From an uncultured Lachnospiraceae bacterium (lineage in GTDB: Bacteria; Bacillota_A; Clostridia; Lachnospirales; Lachnospiraceae): 6,655 bases of DNA. This document shows, piece by piece, positions 5,514 through 6,655 of the stretch; the first letter of the stretch is position 1, and each line of letters starts with the position of its first letter. The DNA is taken from contig CAJUMT010000195.1 of NCBI GenBank assembly GCA_910587495.1, forward strand, positions 1 through 6,655, in the 5' to 3' direction. The position numbers and the translations under genes are program-made. The notes under the pieces are model-generated. The model was given only the letters and a program-made list of their open reading frames with translations. It had not been told where the DNA came from and did no database searches.

Positions 5514-6617
5514 ATGCATTGCAGGACATTTCATAAAAAGAAAATCGTTATTGTTTTTGCAGCCTGTCTGCTGATGATGTCTGTCCTGGCCGGTCGTCTG
5601 GTTTATCTAATGGTCTTTGAGTCGGAATATTATCAGCAGTTGGCGAAGGATCTGCATGAGCGGGAAAGAAGTATTAAAGCAGCCAGGGGCAGGATTATCG
5701 ATCGCACAGGGACCGTCCTGGCAGACAACAGGACCGTATGTACTATTTCGGTGATTCACAGCCAAATTAAAGATCCCGAAGCAGTCATTCAAATGCTTTG
5801 CAAAGAGCTGGGACTTTCCGAAGAAACAGTGCGAAAAAGAGTAGAGAAAGTAAGCTCCATTGAACGGATCAAATCCAATGTAGATAAAGAAGTGGGAGAT
5901 GCCGTACGGGCTTATCAGTACGAAGGCGTAAAAGTAGATGAGGATTTTAAGCGTTATTATCCTTATGACGAGCTGGCATCAAAAGTCCTTGGTTTTACAG
6001 GAAGCGATAACCAGGGGATTATCGGTCTGGAAGTTAAATACGACGAATACATGGAGGGAATACCAGGGACTATACTGACATTGACCGACGCCCGGGGCGT
6101 GGAGATTGAGAACGCGAAAGAAGAACGGATGGAGTCTGTTCCGGGCAATGACCTGGTCATAAGCCTGGATTATAATATTCAGTCTTATGCGCAGCAGGAA
6201 GCACTGAAAGTTATGGAGGCGAAGGGGGCGGATTATGTATCTATTTTGATTATGAATCCCCAAAACGGGGAGATTTATGCTTGTGTCAATGTGCCGGAAT
6301 TTAATCTGAATGATCCCTTTACTTTGCATACAGGTGTCAGTACCGATGGTATGACAGAGCAGCAGAAGCAAGATGCTCTAAATCAGATGTGGCGTAACCA
6401 GTGCGTCAATGATACATATGAGCCAGGTTCCACATTTAAAATATTTACATCTTCTGCTGCTCTTATGTCGGGAACTTCTTCCATGAGTGATCATTTTTCA
6501 TGTCCGGGTTTTAAGATTGTAGAAGACAGAAGGATTCGTTGTCATAAAGTGGCAGGGCACGGGGATCAGGATTTTACGCATGCGATGATGAATTCATGCA
6601 ATCCGTATATTCAATAG
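5514..6617 (+). CDS. spoVD: SpoVD-like class B penicillin-binding protein, broken or incomplete at the 3' end
   Basis: This second class B PBP resembles SpoVD, which makes spore cortex peptidoglycan. Visible parts are a membrane span (about 10-34), the dimerisation motif RGRIIDRTG (58-66), RYYPYDELASKVLGFTG with a following GLE segment, STFK (306-309, nucleophile Ser306), the SpoVD-like RCHKVAGHG, and SCN (361-363). The frame ends four codons after SCN at TAG 6615-6617, giving 367 residues where the family has about 600 or more. The KTG motif and the rest of the transpeptidase domain, plus any PASTA domain, are missing, so this product could not be an active transpeptidase. The 38 bases after the stop contain only a faint return of family wording in another frame (see findings). 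I prefer ATG 5514, with TGAGGT (5503-5508) five bases upstream, over ATG 5502, which has no ribosome site. The gene is either a true pseudogene or is hit by a sequence or assembly error near the window edge. Confidence 0.85.
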   Translation: MHCRTFHKKKIVIVFAACLLMMSVLAGRLVYLMVFESEYYQQLAKDLHERERSIKAARGRIIDRTGTVLADNRTVCTISVIHSQIKDPEAVIQMLCKELGLSEETVRKRVEKVSSIERIKSNVDKEVGDAVRAYQYEGVKVDEDFKRYYPYDELASKVLGFTGSDNQGIIGLEVKYDEYMEGIPGTILTLTDARGVEIENAKEERMESVPGNDLVISLDYNIQSYAQQEALKVMEAKGADYVSILIMNPQNGEIYACVNVPEFNLNDPFTLHTGVSTDGMTEQQKQDALNQMWRNQCVNDTYEPGSTFKIFTSSAALMSGTSSMSDHFSCPGFKIVEDRRIRCHKVAGHGDQDFTHAMMNSCNPYIQ

Positions 6618-6655
6618 TACTGCCGGATTTTACAGGATGAAATAAAATTGAAGCC

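Noticed and set aside
5979..6371. 130-codon open frame on the - strand inside the second PBP
   Set aside because: The + strand frame here carries clear PBP motifs throughout; the antisense product shows no recognisable domain and is best explained as a shadow.
1..6655. CRISPR array, tRNA, rRNA or riboswitch
   Set aside because: No regularly spaced long repeats, no cloverleaf-like or conserved rRNA sequence, and the only sizeable leaders (before lgt and mraZ) are explained by promoters, boxes and small hairpins.

Overview
The window reads as a chromosomal stretch from a low-to-mid GC Gram-positive anaerobe of the Clostridia, most like the Lachnospiraceae. This rests on gene order, protein wording, AGGAGG-type ribosome sites and a probable Spo0E-family gene; no search was run. 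All real genes lie on the + strand. They form two transcription units, an lgt unit and the head of the division and cell-wall (dcw) cluster.

Region 1 (1-1199). The left edge holds two compact palindromes (4-46) with no gene, possibly the end of an IS200/IS605-type element. A good sigma-A promoter (52-80) follows, then lgt (prolipoprotein diacylglyceryl transferase). Overlapping the 3' end of lgt in another frame is a 53-codon gene whose C-terminal half carries a Spo0E-like S-x3-D-x-L-I-x2-Y signature. A strong intrinsic terminator (1159-1199) closes this unit.

Region 2 (1200-5433). A promoter (1225-1253) is followed by three GTGG boxes at exact 10-bp spacing, which look like the operator for MraZ. 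Then come mraZ, rsmH (mraW), ftsL and a complete class B penicillin-binding protein, closely spaced with coupled or overlapping translation signals. Together they supply the cluster's autoregulator, a 16S rRNA methyltransferase, a divisome scaffold protein and the septal transpeptidase.

Region 3 (5434-6655). A 68-base gap contains a long inverted repeat that buries the ribosome site of the next gene, and a sequence resembling a sigma-E promoter. The next gene is a second class B PBP of SpoVD type. Its frame stops right after the SxN motif, before KTG, about 40 bases from the window end. This is either a genuinely broken gene or a sequence or assembly fault near an edge.

Most of the window is standard dcw-cluster biology. 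I see no new defence or mobile system. The points worth a second look are the overlapping Spo0E-like gene, the possible promoter-dependent translational switch ahead of spoVD, and the broken spoVD frame.
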